From SAR202 cluster bacterium Casp-Chloro-G3 (lineage in GTDB: Bacteria > Chloroflexota > Dehalococcoidia > Lucifugimonadales > UBA3495): a DNA stretch of 44,686 nucleotides. The notes below the pieces were generated by a model. It had not been told where the DNA came from. It ran no database searches and worked only from the letters and a program-made list of their open reading frames with translations. Location of the stretch: positions 1-44,686 of the forward strand of contig MUCJ01000058.1 in the NCBI GenBank assembly GCA_002816715.1. Reading direction: 5' to 3'. Made by a program: the position numbers and the translations under genes. Shown here in pieces: positions 17,597 through 27,754 of this stretch. The first letter of the stretch is position 1; every line of letters starts with the position of its first letter.

Positions 17597-19303
17597 ATGA
17601 AAAGCGACTTCTTAATAGCGTTGACCCAATTGGCGGCGGAGCGGCATTTGCCGAAAGAGCAGGTACTTCAAGCGATTGAAGTCGCCTTGGCATCGGCTTT
17701 CAGGAAGGACAACCCCGCTTCGGGCCAGAACATCACAGTTAAGCTAAACCCCAACACCGGACATGTAGACGTCTTCGCCCTGAGAACCGTGGTGGAGGTC
17801 GTTGAAGATCCCACGCGGGAAATTGAGCTGAAAGAAGCTCAGGCATTCCAGAAATCCATCGCAATTGGTGAAGAACTCGCCTCGCCTGAGCCGGTTCCCC
17901 ACAACGCCAGCCGCATCGCCGCGCAAACCGCCAAACAGGTGGTTCTACAGCGCCTGCGGGAGGCCGAACGTGACCTGCTATTCCAAGAATTCATTCAGCA
18001 CAAGGATGACATTATCTCCGGAATGGTCGAACAAATTGGGCCGGGCCGGTCGGTCACCTTGGAGTTGGGGCGAGCGCAGGCGATAATGCCGCCCGACGAG
18101 CAGGTGCCCACCGAGCGGTACCGCAAAGGTCAGAGGGTCAAAGTCTACGTTGTTGATGTCCGCAATAGCAGCAAAGGCCCGGAGATTCTAGTCTCGCGAA
18201 GCCACAAGAATCTGCTGAAGCGGCTTTTTGAGATTGAAGTCCCTGAGGTCTTCAACGGTGTAGTTGAAATCAAGGCCATCGCCAGAGAGGCCGGGTTCCG
18301 CAGCAAGGTGGCGGTTCATTCCACCCAAGCGGGAATCGACCCGGTCGGTTCCTGCATCGGAATCAGAGGCAATCGTATCCAGAGCATTGTTAACGAGCTA
18401 CAGGGCGAGAAGATTGACGTCGTCCCTTGGGACGATGACCCAAAGGCGTTTATCGGGAAAGCCCTTAGCCCCTCAGAAGTGGTTCATGTAGAATTGGAAC
18501 CCCATGCGCAAACAGCCACCGTAGTAGTGCCAGACCGTCAGCTGTCCTTGGCTATCGGAAAAGAAGGCCAAAACGCCCGTTTGGCTTCCCGGCTATCCGG
18601 TTGGCGCTTGGATATAAAGGGTCTGAGCGAGTGGGAAGAAATTAAGGAAACGCGCCAGAAGCGACTGGAATCCAAAAAGCTCCTGTTACCCCAGGAACCA
18701 GTCGAGGCGATCAAGGAGACAGTCGACGCCGTTGCCGAAGCCGAAGCAATTATTGAGGCTGCGCAGGCTCCGGCAGGTGAAGAAGTAGTTGCTCAGACCG
18801 GAACTGTAGAAGAAGTGACCGCAGAAGAACCCCAAGCTGAAGTAGTTGGGGAGATCAGCCAAGTTGAGGCCCCCGCTGCTGAGGCACTGGATGAGGATGC
18901 TTTGCTCGCTGCCTTGATCCAAGAGGAAGAATCGGCGGAAAAGGGACTCCCGGCGACCGCAGAGGCTACTGCCAGCCTGAGCGTGGATGATTTGGAATCT
19001 TTCACCCTTGACGACGTGCTGGAAGGGGATGAAGAAGATGAAGATGAGTACGAAGATGAAGACAGCGAAAAAGAGGATGAACTAGCTCCCGAAACTTCAG
19101 TTCTAACTCCGGACGCTGGCAAAATCAGGTTCGCCGAAGATATTGTCGGAGATCACCGAGGCGGCGTTGGGCGTCGAGCCCGTGGGGCACGCCGTAGTGG
19201 TGGCGGTGCTGGTGCCGCACGCGGAGGGGTCCGGCGGGGGCCTGCGCGAGGGCCGGGGGCTCGCCCGCCGGGTGCTCGACCCGCGCCGGGGGCAGGACGT
19301 TAA
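17597..19303 (+). CDS. nusA: Transcription termination/antitermination factor NusA
   Basis: A 568-residue protein with an N-terminal polymerase-binding domain (about 1-130), S1 (about 135-200) and two KH domains (about 205-350; IGSCIGIRGNRIQSI-type and AIGKEGQNARLASRL motifs). NusA binds RNA polymerase and modulates pausing, termination and antitermination. After KH2 comes a long low-complexity acidic region (Glu/Asp runs around 475-500). The last 50 or so residues are Arg/Gly/Ala/Pro-rich and encoded by DNA of much higher GC than the rest. The AAGGGGGATACGC ribosome site precedes the ATG. RimP is not encoded upstream, which differs from the usual rimP-nusA order. Confidence 0.93.
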   Translation: MKSDFLIALTQLAAERHLPKEQVLQAIEVALASAFRKDNPASGQNITVKLNPNTGHVDVFALRTVVEVVEDPTREIELKEAQAFQKSIAIGEELASPEPVPHNASRIAAQTAKQVVLQRLREAERDLLFQEFIQHKDDIISGMVEQIGPGRSVTLELGRAQAIMPPDEQVPTERYRKGQRVKVYVVDVRNSSKGPEILVSRSHKNLLKRLFEIEVPEVFNGVVEIKAIAREAGFRSKVAVHSTQAGIDPVGSCIGIRGNRIQSIVNELQGEKIDVVPWDDDPKAFIGKALSPSEVVHVELEPHAQTATVVVPDRQLSLAIGKEGQNARLASRLSGWRLDIKGLSEWEEIKETRQKRLESKKLLLPQEPVEAIKETVDAVAEAEAIIEAAQAPAGEEVVAQTGTVEEVTAEEPQAEVVGEISQVEAPAAEALDEDALLAALIQEEESAEKGLPATAEATASLSVDDLESFTLDDVLEGDEEDEDEYEDEDSEKEDELAPETSVLTPDAGKIRFAEDIVGDHRGGVGRRARGARRSGGGAGAARGGVRRGPARGPGARPPGARPAPGAGR

Positions 19304-19341
19304 GTTCTTCCCAGCAAAGTAGCGAAGGTGGGGAGGATGTT

Positions 19342-19638
19342 TTGCCCAGATCCAGTCACACTCCAGAACGCACATGTATCGCTTGTGGGAGGAAGCTCCC
19401 CAAGAGAGAACTATTACGCATTGTCCGCACCCCTGAGGGTCAAATCGCACCCGACCTCACTGGAAAGACTGCTGGCCGGGGGGCCTACCTATGCAGTTCG
19501 CCAGAATGTTGGCAAAAAGGTATTTATAGAGGTGGACTGGAGCGGGGTTTGAAAGCCTCCCTTTCCGCCCAGGAGCAGAAACTATTGTTAGATTTCTACC
19601 AAGAACAGGCAAAAATGAATGTAGCCGTGGAGGGTTAA
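19342..19638 (+). CDS. ylxR: YlxR/DUF448 family RNA-binding protein
   Basis: A 98-residue protein with a TTG start and GGGGAGGA just upstream. The motif RTCIACGRKLPKRELLRIVR, GRGAYLC and a later cysteine (SPECWQKG) are the DUF448 signature of YlxR. YlxR is a small nucleic-acid-binding protein nearly always located between nusA and infB, as here. It ends one base before the infB start. Confidence 0.9.
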   Translation: MPRSSHTPERTCIACGRKLPKRELLRIVRTPEGQIAPDLTGKTAGRGAYLCSSPECWQKGIYRGGLERGLKASLSAQEQKLLLDFYQEQAKMNVAVEG

Positions 19639-19639
19639 T

Positions 19640-21463
19640 ATGACCTCTGACGGGCGCAGAAGCGCAGTTGAATCTCGGACCCAAGCCGGAAAAGAAAGCC
19701 GTCGCGGACCATCAAGAGTGCTGGTTTTACCCCAGGCCCTCACCGTAAAGCACTTATCTGAATTGGTCGACCAAAGTCCCATTGACGTAATCAAACAGTT
19801 GATGCGCAGTGGGATCATGGTATCAATGAACGAGGTAATTGATCACGAGGTAGCCACTCTGGTTACCCAGGCTTTCGGCATCAAGACCAAAGTGGCCGAT
19901 GCAAGCGACTTGGGCAAGCATTTGTCCAGCGAGGAAGCCGGTAGTGAGACAGATGAAGGGTCAGTCTCCCGGCCGCCAGTGGTGACCATCTTGGGTCACG
20001 TAGACCACGGCAAGACCAGTCTCCTGGACGCCGTCCGTAAAGCCCACGTGGCTGATGCCGAAGTTGGGGGCATTACCCAGCACATCGGGGCCTATCAAAT
20101 AGAGCATCTAGGCCACAAGATGACGTTCCTGGACACTCCAGGGCATGCGGCGTTCACCGCCATTCGCTCCCGAGGTGCCCGCGTTACCGACATCGCGGTC
20201 TTGGTGGTGGCCGCTGATGACGGATTGATGCCGCAAACGATAGAAGCCATTAATCATGCCAAGGCCGCAGAAGTTCCCATCATTATTGCCATCAACAAAA
20301 TGGACCTGCCGGGGGCAGACCCGGAACGGGTCAAGCGACAACTCAGCGAGCATAATCTATTGGTGGAAGACTGGGGCGGGGAAATTATATCGGTGGGGGT
20401 TTCCGCTCGCACCGGGTCAGGCCTGGATGAACTGTTAGAGAATATTCAAGTACTTTCAGAAATCTCCGAGCTAAAGGCAAACCCAGACAAACCTGCCGCC
20501 GGTGTCATTATTGAAACCAGACTTGACCGGCGCCGGGGCCCTACTAGCACGGTATTGGTGCAGGGCGGCACGCTGAAAATCGGCGACCTCGTCGTAGCCG
20601 GTAGCGTCTGGGGAAAGGTTCGGGCCATGAACAACGACTTGGGTGAGCCAGTTAAAGAACTCGGCCCCTCCCAGCCGGGGGAAGTGCTGGGATTCAGCAC
20701 TCTGCCAGAAGCTGGAGACCTCTTCGCCGTGGTTGCCACTGAGCGGGAGGCCCGTACCATCGCGACCGATCAGGAGCGTCAAAACTCTGCCAAACAGTCC
20801 CAAGGGAGAGCCTTGACCCTGGAGGAAGTGGTCAAACAGATTGACATTGGAGATGTTAAAGAACTTAATTTGGTGCTTAAAGCCGACGTGCAGGGTAGTG
20901 CGGAGGCGGTCAGGCAATCCTTGGAACAACTTACCGATGACGAAGCAAAAGTGCGCATCCTGCATTCTGGTGTGGGGGCCATCAACGAATCGGACGTACT
21001 GTTGGCCAGTGCCTCTTTGGCGATTGTCATCGGCTTCAACGTAGGTGCTGAGCCTGGAGTTGACCGGGTGGCAGAACGGATGGGCGTTGAGCTCCGTCAT
21101 TACAACATCATCTACCGGCTGATTGAAGACGTCGAGTTGGCGTTGCACGGCATTCTCGAGCCAACTTACACCGACGTGGTGGTGGCTCGCGCCGAAGTGC
21201 GAGAAGTCTTCCCAGCCCGTCGTGGCGTTCAAATTGCCGGTTGTCGGGTCCTGGATGGACGGATCACCCGAGGAGCCGCTGTACGGGTCATCCGTGGGAC
21301 AACGGCCATGGTCGAATCAACCATCACCAGCCTGCGGCACTTCCGCGAGGAAGTTAACGATGCCAATGCGGGCACCGAGTGTGGTATCCTGCTGCAAGGC
21401 TTCAACGAATTCGAGACCGGTGACGTTATAGAGGCTCACCGCCAGGAACGATCGCAGCGTTAA
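19640..21463 (+). CDS. infB: Translation initiation factor IF-2 (short form)
   Basis: A 607-residue GTPase. G1 is GHVDHGKT (119-126), G3 is DTPGHAAF, G4 is NKMD and the switch-I region includes [10 protein letters not shown]. The IF-2 C-terminal domains follow, with VLKADVQGS and GVGAINESD typical of domain III. IF-2 brings initiator tRNA to the 30S subunit and promotes subunit joining. The N-terminal extension is very short (one IF2_N domain), compared with about 890 residues in E. coli. It lies between ylxR and rbfA. Confidence 0.96.
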   Translation: MTSDGRRSAVESRTQAGKESRRGPSRVLVLPQALTVKHLSELVDQSPIDVIKQLMRSGIMVSMNEVIDHEVATLVTQAFGIKTKVADASDLGKHLSSEEAGSETDEGSVSRPPVVTILGHVDHGKTSLLDAVRKAHVADAEVGGITQHIGAYQIEHLGHKMTFLDTPGHAAFTAIRSRGARVTDIAVLVVAADDGLMPQTIEAINHAKAAEVPIIIAINKMDLPGADPERVKRQLSEHNLLVEDWGGEIISVGVSARTGSGLDELLENIQVLSEISELKANPDKPAAGVIIETRLDRRRGPTSTVLVQGGTLKIGDLVVAGSVWGKVRAMNNDLGEPVKELGPSQPGEVLGFSTLPEAGDLFAVVATEREARTIATDQERQNSAKQSQGRALTLEEVVKQIDIGDVKELNLVLKADVQGSAEAVRQSLEQLTDDEAKVRILHSGVGAINESDVLLASASLAIVIGFNVGAEPGVDRVAERMGVELRHYNIIYRLIEDVELALHGILEPTYTDVVVARAEVREVFPARRGVQIAGCRVLDGRITRGAAVRVIRGTTAMVESTITSLRHFREEVNDANAGTECGILLQGFNEFETGDVIEAHRQERSQR

Positions 21464-21520
21464 TCCAACGCTGCGCCCAATTCAGCCTCTTTGATACCGG
21501 CCGCGTTCGGGAGTGTTACG

Positions 21521-21940
21521 ATGACTACAAGACGAGTAGATCGCATCAACGGTCAACTGCGCCAAGAGCTAAGCCTAATTATTTCCCGTCAGATCAAAGA
21601 CCCGCGAATTGGCGGTGTGATCACGATAACTCAGGTGAAGGCCGCCCACGACTTGCGTACCGCTCGAGTATTCGTTAGTGTACTGGGCGACCAGGCTACC
21701 AAACTAAGCACCTTGGAAGGAATCCAGTCGGCCTCCACCTATTTGAGGCGGGAGTTGCGTGACCGGCTCAAATTAAAATACGTGCCCTTTATGAAGTTTG
21801 AACTTGACCAGTCAATTGAAGACGCCGACAATTTGCTTCGGGTTATTGACCAGCTAAAGGATGATCCAGCCATGGAGAAACTCTCCGCTCATATCCCCAC
21901 CAACGAAGGGCCATTAGCGTTCCCTTCCAACAACAAGTAA
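21521..21940 (+). CDS. rbfA: Ribosome-binding factor A
   Basis: A 139-residue protein from the ATG at 21521, which has GGGAG seven bases upstream; the frame also opens at a TTG at 21491. MTTRRVDRINGQLRQELSLI, DPRIGGVITITQV and the KH-like core KLKYVPFMKFELDQSIEDA are characteristic. RbfA helps mature the 16S rRNA 5' end in the 30S subunit. The C-terminus is a little longer than usual. It ends three bases before truB. Confidence 0.93.
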   Translation: MTTRRVDRINGQLRQELSLIISRQIKDPRIGGVITITQVKAAHDLRTARVFVSVLGDQATKLSTLEGIQSASTYLRRELRDRLKLKYVPFMKFELDQSIEDADNLLRVIDQLKDDPAMEKLSAHIPTNEGPLAFPSNNK

Positions 21941-21943
21941 GTA

Positions 21944-22918
21944 ATGGCAAAATCCACGGCCAAAGCGTCGGCAGTACACACCGGGTTTCTCAACTTTAAT
22001 AAGCCAGTCGGCATAACCTCTATGGAGGCGTTGCGTCGCATCAAGGCCATCACCGGCCAGAAGCAAAAGGTGGGCCACGCTGGCACCATGGATCCCCTGG
22101 CCCACGGCGTGTTGCCAATCTGCTTCGGGCAAGCAACCCGCCTGATGGAATATGTTGTCGGCAGAACTAAACGCTACACCGTGGCGATCAAGCTGGGCGA
22201 GACCACCAAGACCTTCGACGCTGAAGGGGAAGTGACCCAGTCTGGTGACCCTTGCGGAATCACCGTCGAAACCATCAAGGCCGCTCTGCCGGCATTTACC
22301 GGTGCCGTAATGCAAACACCCCCGATGTACAGCGCGATTAAAATTAACGGCCAAAGACTCTACAAACTGGCGCGCGCTGGTATCGAAGTTGAACGGGAAG
22401 CACGCCCTGTGGAGATTTTCGACATTGAGATTGTTGACTTCTCTCTGCCCAATTTGGTGATCAACGTTGAGTGCGGTCGCGGCGTCTATATGCGCTCTTT
22501 GGCTCACGATTTGGGAGGCGCGCTCGGTTGTGGTGGTTATGTGACCGACTTGGTTCGCACCTATAGCGGGGGCTTCCATCTTGAAGATTCAGTGACGTTG
22601 GAACAGTTGGAGGAGGCCAATTCCCAGAACCCAACTGGCTGGCTTCAATATCTATGCCCGGTTGACTCAGTCTTAAGGGATTTGAGGTCGCTGAAGGTAA
22701 GCACTCAGGCCGAACAATACCTGAGCAACGGCCAGTCGGTAGGAATTGGGCGAACCGGGATGGAAGCCGGGTACTTGGAGCAGTTTCGACTATACTCCAC
22801 CGACGGCAAATTCCTAGCATTAGCCCGGTGCGACCTTTCAACCAGCACTTGGAAGCCGGTAAAGGTCTTCCAGACTACCACCCCTTCCCCCTATTCCCCA
22901 ACCGAAGTTGGGCATTAG
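21944..22918 (+). CDS. truB: tRNA pseudouridine(55) synthase TruB
   Basis: A 324-residue enzyme. GHAGTMDPLAHGVL contains the catalytic D50; KRYTVAIKLGETTKTFDAEGE, TPPMYSAIKINGQRLYKLARAG and GRGVYMRSLAHDLG are the other conserved TruB segments. It makes pseudouridine 55 in the T-loop of tRNAs. The N-terminal 13 residues are an extra, poorly conserved leader. It is the last gene of the nusA operon. Confidence 0.95.
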   Translation: MAKSTAKASAVHTGFLNFNKPVGITSMEALRRIKAITGQKQKVGHAGTMDPLAHGVLPICFGQATRLMEYVVGRTKRYTVAIKLGETTKTFDAEGEVTQSGDPCGITVETIKAALPAFTGAVMQTPPMYSAIKINGQRLYKLARAGIEVEREARPVEIFDIEIVDFSLPNLVINVECGRGVYMRSLAHDLGGALGCGGYVTDLVRTYSGGFHLEDSVTLEQLEEANSQNPTGWLQYLCPVDSVLRDLRSLKVSTQAEQYLSNGQSVGIGRTGMEAGYLEQFRLYSTDGKFLALARCDLSTSTWKPVKVFQTTTPSPYSPTEVGH

Positions 22919-23017
22919 CTTGCCCAGCATTTATTCCACTCAACCCAGATATGAACTACATTTCGTGTGGGTTTGGTTTTACCTGGGCCAAATACGGCTG
23001 ATATCCAAATTTTTGTC

Positions 23018-23045
23018 TTGACTTAGATTTTCAGCAATGTATATT
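23018..23045 (+). promoter_or_regulatory. Promoter with long leader before the DUF5679 gene
   Basis: TTGACT (23018-23023), a 16-bp spacer and TATATT (23040-23045). The next start codon is at 23249, which leaves an untranslated leader of about 200 nt. I see nothing coding in 22919-23248 and no recognisable ncRNA family. Confidence 0.55.
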
Positions 23046-23248
23046 GGGATGGAGCTAGCTGCAGTTCAAGTCCACAGTAGTCCAGATTGGGTACCACAAG
23101 ATGGCCGCTGTACATCCAACAAAGGTTGAGAAGGGGACCTCAAGGGCAAACCAGTGGCTCTCAAAGACTACTCATGCTAACGAACGGTGGCTCTTTGGGG
23201 AATTTCCACAGCAAAACTTAGGCGGAAAATAAACGAGGGGGTATCACT

Positions 23249-23389
23249 ATGGAAGCCTATTGCTTCAAATGTCGCAGCAAACGAGAGATTGGAAACCCAC
23301 AGCAAGTAACGCTGAAGAATGGTCGCCCGGCAACTCAGGGAGTATGCCCACAGTGCGGAACCAAAATGTTTCGGATTGGTAAAGCGTAG
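23249..23389 (+). CDS. DUF5679 zinc-ribbon mini-protein
   Basis: A 46-residue protein starting at the ATG at 23249 with GAGGGGG (23235-23241) seven bases upstream. Two CXXC knuckles, C5/C8 (AYCFKCRSK) and C33/C36 (VCPQCGTKMFR), are joined by the hallmark KNGRPATQG segment of DUF5679. The function of the family is unknown; the fold should bind one zinc ion, and the many basic residues suggest RNA or DNA contact. It has its own promoter with a long leader and stands alone. Confidence 0.88.
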   Translation: MEAYCFKCRSKREIGNPQQVTLKNGRPATQGVCPQCGTKMFRIGKA

Positions 23390-23504
23390 CGACTAGGTCG
23401 ACAGCCAGCAATAGATGTCTCATTGAGTGGTGGTGCGTAAGAATGTGTGGTTGAGGCAAGACTGAGACTGGCCGAATCGACAATATCTTGGAGCGACCTC
23501 TTCC

Positions 23505-23541
23505 AGGGCGCGGGGATCTTATTCATTAAGACCCGCGCCCT
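23505..23541. terminator. Strong GC-rich hairpin after the DUF5679 gene
   Basis: AGGGCGCGGG pairs with CCCGCGCCCT, with TCTTA/TAAGA continuing the stem. There is no T-run on either strand, so it may be an RNA 3' end or a factor-dependent stop rather than a classic intrinsic terminator. Confidence 0.5.
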
Positions 23542-23640
23542 GCGCTATTAAGGGATTTGTGCCACTCAGGCGTCGGGCGTTGGCACCCCTTGCCAGCTGA
23601 CACCAGACATACGATACACCGCCAATAAGCGCCATTTTCA

Positions 23641-23670
23641 TTGACACCTTGTCGCCAACCTAACTACAAT
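23641..23670 (+). promoter_or_regulatory. Promoter of the zinc-ribbon/NrtS-like gene
   Basis: A perfect TTGACA (23641-23646), an 18-bp spacer and TACAAT (23665-23670), about 100 bp before the ATG at 23773. Confidence 0.6.
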
Positions 23671-23772
23671 AACCACGGAGTCCTCGCCACGCTCAAATTT
23701 GTACGCATCCGCTAATTTTAACAATCCATTTTAAGGTAAAACCTCAGCCAGGCGACATCAGCGAGTACAATA

Positions 23773-24147
23773 ATGAATATGCGCAGCCAGGTTACTTCCC
23801 AGACACAATCCAAACAAATCGTTCACACTTGCGACTGTTGCGGCAAGAAGGCCGTCCAAGGGCGTGCCTTCTCTTTCAAGTCCAGAAACGCCCCCGCTGC
23901 ATCCCCAGCAGACGCTTCCTCCACCGAAACAACCAAGTGTTTCCAATGTGCCTTGAAGCACCTACCCATGCTCAAACGGTCATTGATAGCCGCCCTGGTT
24001 GTCGGCACTGTGTTGACCGCCTTGAATCAAGGTGACGCCCTGCTATGGGGTCAGTGGAACAACGCCCTGTACTGGAAAATCCCGCTTACTTACTGCGTGC
24101 CTTTCATCGTAGCGTCCTACGGTGCGTTAATCAACAGCAGAAAATAG
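23773..24147 (+). CDS. Zinc-ribbon/NrtS-like membrane protein fusion
   Basis: A 124-residue protein in two parts. The N-terminal part has cysteines C20, C22, C23 and C56, C59 (HTCDCCGKK and KCFQCALK), as in a treble-clef or zinc-ribbon domain with an Ala/Pro/Ser-rich insertion. The C-terminal part (about 67-124) has two membrane helices, with the motif LKRSLIAALVVGTVLTALNQ and PLTYCVPFIVASYGAL. This resembles the small nitrate/nitrite transporter family NrtS. No nitrate-metabolism genes lie nearby. It is convergent with lexA. A membrane protein with a metal-binding cytoplasmic head is certain enough; nitrate transport is inferred from family resemblance only. Confidence 0.7.
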   Translation: MNMRSQVTSQTQSKQIVHTCDCCGKKAVQGRAFSFKSRNAPAASPADASSTETTKCFQCALKHLPMLKRSLIAALVVGTVLTALNQGDALLWGQWNNALYWKIPLTYCVPFIVASYGALINSRK

Positions 24148-24171
24148 GGGCAGTCGATAAAACCGCCCCTA
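24145..24171. terminator. Hairpin between the convergent NrtS-like gene and lexA
   Basis: TAGGGGC (24145-24151) and GCCCCTA (24165-24171) overlap the stop codon of the NrtS-like gene. There is no clear T-tract on either strand, so it could serve either gene or be a dispersed palindrome. Confidence 0.45.
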
Positions 24172-24209
24172 CCCTTCATGTCATTACCCAGTGTTAGCTC
24201 CAATTCTGG

Positions 24210-24860
24210 TCAGAACTTCCGGATAACGCTGACCACCTTGCCCTTAACTTCCAAGTTACTGGCGGAACAGTAGATTGGCTCCATCTGGCTGTTGGCCGGC
24301 TGAAGACGAACTGTGTCACCTTCCAGGTAGTACTTCTTCAGAGTGGCTTCCTCTTCATCCTTCAGCCAGGCAACCACCATTTCGCCATTAGCTGCCTGCT
24401 GCGCTGGCTGGATGATTACAATGTCCCCATCATCAATCAGGGCGTCAATCATGGATGTGCCTTTGACGGCCAAAGCATAAAGCTCGCCATGCCGCCGAGT
24501 TAGTTCGGGAGGGACCTCGATTGAGTCAAACTCTCGAGTGGAGGCGGCACCCTCGGTTGAGAAAACCGGCAACGGCAGTCCCGCAGCAATACTACCGACT
24601 ATGGGCACTCTCGGCGAATTGGAGACCGGCTGGCCTTCATTGTCCAAAAGCTCTATGCCCCGAGCGACGTCGGGCCTCCGGTTCAGGTATCCGTCCCGGT
24701 TCAACAACCGCAAGTTGTAGTCCACCACTGATGTGGAACTAACGTCACAAGCCTTCTGGATGTCCCGGACCGTAGGTGGTATACCTTCCTCCTGAATGAA
24801 CTCTTGAATGAAGTTTAAAATCCGTTGGCGTCGAGAAGAAAGTTTCTTCCGAATAATCAT
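24210..24860 (-). CDS. lexA: LexA repressor
   Basis: A 216-residue protein. The winged helix (about 8-70) includes IPPTVRDIQKACDVSSTSVV. The self-cleavage site is A93-G94 in SIAAGLP, and the catalytic pair is S136 (VKGTSMIDALI) and K175 (EATLKKYY). LexA represses SOS genes until activated RecA triggers its cleavage. TAGGAAG lies before the ATG. It is separated from rpsT by that gene's terminator and so has its own promoter. recA lies 13 kb away in the same window. Confidence 0.95.
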   Translation of the reverse strand: MIIRKKLSSRRQRILNFIQEFIQEEGIPPTVRDIQKACDVSSTSVVDYNLRLLNRDGYLNRRPDVARGIELLDNEGQPVSNSPRVPIVGSIAAGLPLPVFSTEGAASTREFDSIEVPPELTRRHGELYALAVKGTSMIDALIDDGDIVIIQPAQQAANGEMVVAWLKDEEEATLKKYYLEGDTVRLQPANSQMEPIYCSASNLEVKGKVVSVIRKF

Positions 24861-24863
24861 TGC

Positions 24864-24919
24864 ACTTCCTAAAACTTATGTTCTGCCAACAGGCTAACAA
24901 AGAAGTATTTGGGTGTCAA
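24864..24919 (-). promoter_or_regulatory. lexA promoter region with possible operator
   Basis: On the minus strand TTGACA (24919-24914) is followed by only weak -10 candidates. TTGTTAGC (24902-24895) and the imperfect palindrome TGTT-GGCAG-AACA (24891-24879) lie between it and the start. TTGTTAGC recurs at the -35 position of recA. The operator is a guess. Confidence 0.35.
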
Positions 24920-24948
24920 TGCCGACTGGTCAGTTGTCTCGAGTTCCA

Positions 24949-24978
24949 AGAAAAAAGTCTGCCACAAAAGCGGCAGAC
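24949..24978 (-). terminator. Intrinsic terminator of rpsT
   Basis: On the minus strand GTCTGCC (24978-24972) pairs with GGCAGAC (24963-24957) over an 8-nt loop and is followed by six T (24956-24951). It is a textbook intrinsic terminator at the end of the rpsT 3' UTR. Confidence 0.85.
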
Positions 24979-25036
24979 CTGAAATTTCAAATTGATTTGT
25001 CCGGGGTGCAGAGACTGACTCTAAGGGCCCATGACG

Positions 25037-25100
25037 AAATAAGTGGATCCGTATTAGTCAAATTTCAGTGTGTCTACACTGAAATTTGCATCACTTATTT
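25037..25100. repeat. Nested perfect inverted repeat in the rpsT 3' UTR
   Basis: The inner arms CAAATTTCAGTGT (25059-25071) and ACACTGAAATTTG (25076-25088) are perfect over 13 bp around a 4-nt loop. The outer arms AAATAAGTG (25037-25045) and CACTTATTT (25092-25100) are perfect over 9 bp. A third copy of CTGAAATTT sits at 24979-24987. There is no T-tract after it, and the real terminator is further downstream. Confidence 0.8.
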
Positions 25101-25111
25101 AATCACGGCTA

Positions 25112-25372
25112 CTAAGGAGCAGCTTGCATCTGGTTGAGTCTCGCCGCCAAGCGGGACTTGCTTCTGGACCCGTTGTTCTTGTGCAGGACGCCTTTCTTTA
25201 CCGCCTTGTCTAAAATACTCAGCGCGTTGTGGACTGCGGTGGCCGCCGCTTCAGCATCACCGGACTCTACGGCTCTTCTTGCGTTGCCAACTGCGGTTCT
25301 AGTGGTACTACGCATGCTGTGGTTTATCTGGTAACGCGTCACTGAGCGACGAGTGGCTTTTTTTGCGGGCAA
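25112..25372 (-). CDS. rpsT: 30S ribosomal protein S20
   Basis: An 86-residue basic protein with the S20 pattern: an N-terminal Ala/Lys/Arg-rich start, then a helix with MRSTTRTAVGNARRAVE and the C-terminal segment KGVLHKNNGSRSKSRLAARLNQM. S20 binds 16S rRNA early in 30S assembly. The TTG start is preceded by AGGAGG seven bases away; TTG starts with strong control are known for rpsT in other bacteria. It is monocistronic, with promoter and terminator both visible. Confidence 0.95.
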   Translation of the reverse strand: MPAKKATRRSVTRYQINHSMRSTTRTAVGNARRAVESGDAEAAATAVHNALSILDKAVKKGVLHKNNGSRSKSRLAARLNQMQAAP

Positions 25373-25435
25373 AGAACTTCCTCCTGATTATCTATTGCTT
25401 GAGGCCTCTAACTGGAGCCTTGGCACAGTGGGTCT

Positions 25436-25464
25436 ATTATAGACCAGTCGGAGCCAGAATCCAA
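25436..25464 (-). promoter_or_regulatory. Promoter of rpsT
   Basis: On the minus strand TTGGAT (25464-25459), a 17-bp spacer and TATAAT (25441-25436). The -10 lies within the small palindrome GGTCTATAATAGACC. Confidence 0.65.
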
Positions 25465-25478
25465 CGTGCTCTTTTTCC

Positions 25479-25518
25479 GTCCAATACGCAACCCTTTTTC
25501 AATGGTTACGCGTTGGAC
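25479..25518 (-). terminator. Long hairpin after gyrB
   Basis: Fifteen-base arms (25479-25493 and 25504-25518), with GTCCAA/TTGGAC at the base and two mismatches, flank a 10-nt loop five bases beyond the gyrB stop. No T-run follows on the minus strand, so termination efficiency is uncertain. It may protect the gyrB mRNA end. Confidence 0.5.
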
Positions 25519-25523
25519 GTTGG

Positions 25524-27485
<1,962 letters not shown>

Positions 27486-27560
27486 TTACCAATATTATCG
27501 AACGCAATAAAAAAGGAACGCGGAGGATTGCTCTACATTCCCTACCAATTGCATGTATAT

Positions 27561-27569
27561 ATTATACCA
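27561..27569 (-). promoter_or_regulatory. Extended -10 promoter of gyrB
   Basis: TGGTATAAT on the minus strand is a TGN-extended -10 element about 95 bp before the ATG. No good -35 is visible. The remainder of the gap to 27754 is AT-rich and holds no gene I can support. Confidence 0.5.
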
Positions 27570-27754
27570 AATTTGCAGTTATTCTGTTTGCGTATTGTGT
27601 CGCGTTGCGGCGGTTTGATTCACTTTTCTGGCGACGCTCTCAAAACCGACCGACACCGAATCAGAGAATAAAGCGGTGAGTATTCAGTAAATATCGAAAC
27701 CGCATCAGAACCGGGCGCAGACTTCGGTCAACCGGCTGGCCCAGCCACAGGCCG

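Noticed and set aside
20471-21232. Long minus-strand frame (253 codons) opposite infB
   Set aside because: It is antisense to strongly conserved IF-2 domains and its translation is not family-like.
21914-22579. Minus-strand frame of 221 codons opposite truB
   Set aside because: It is antisense to TruB catalytic motifs and has histidine- and glutamine-rich shadow composition.
23046-23248. Possible 6S, SRP or tRNA-like RNA in the DUF5679 leader
   Set aside because: I looked for the conserved SRP tetraloop region, a 6S-like long hairpin and a tRNA cloverleaf and found none.
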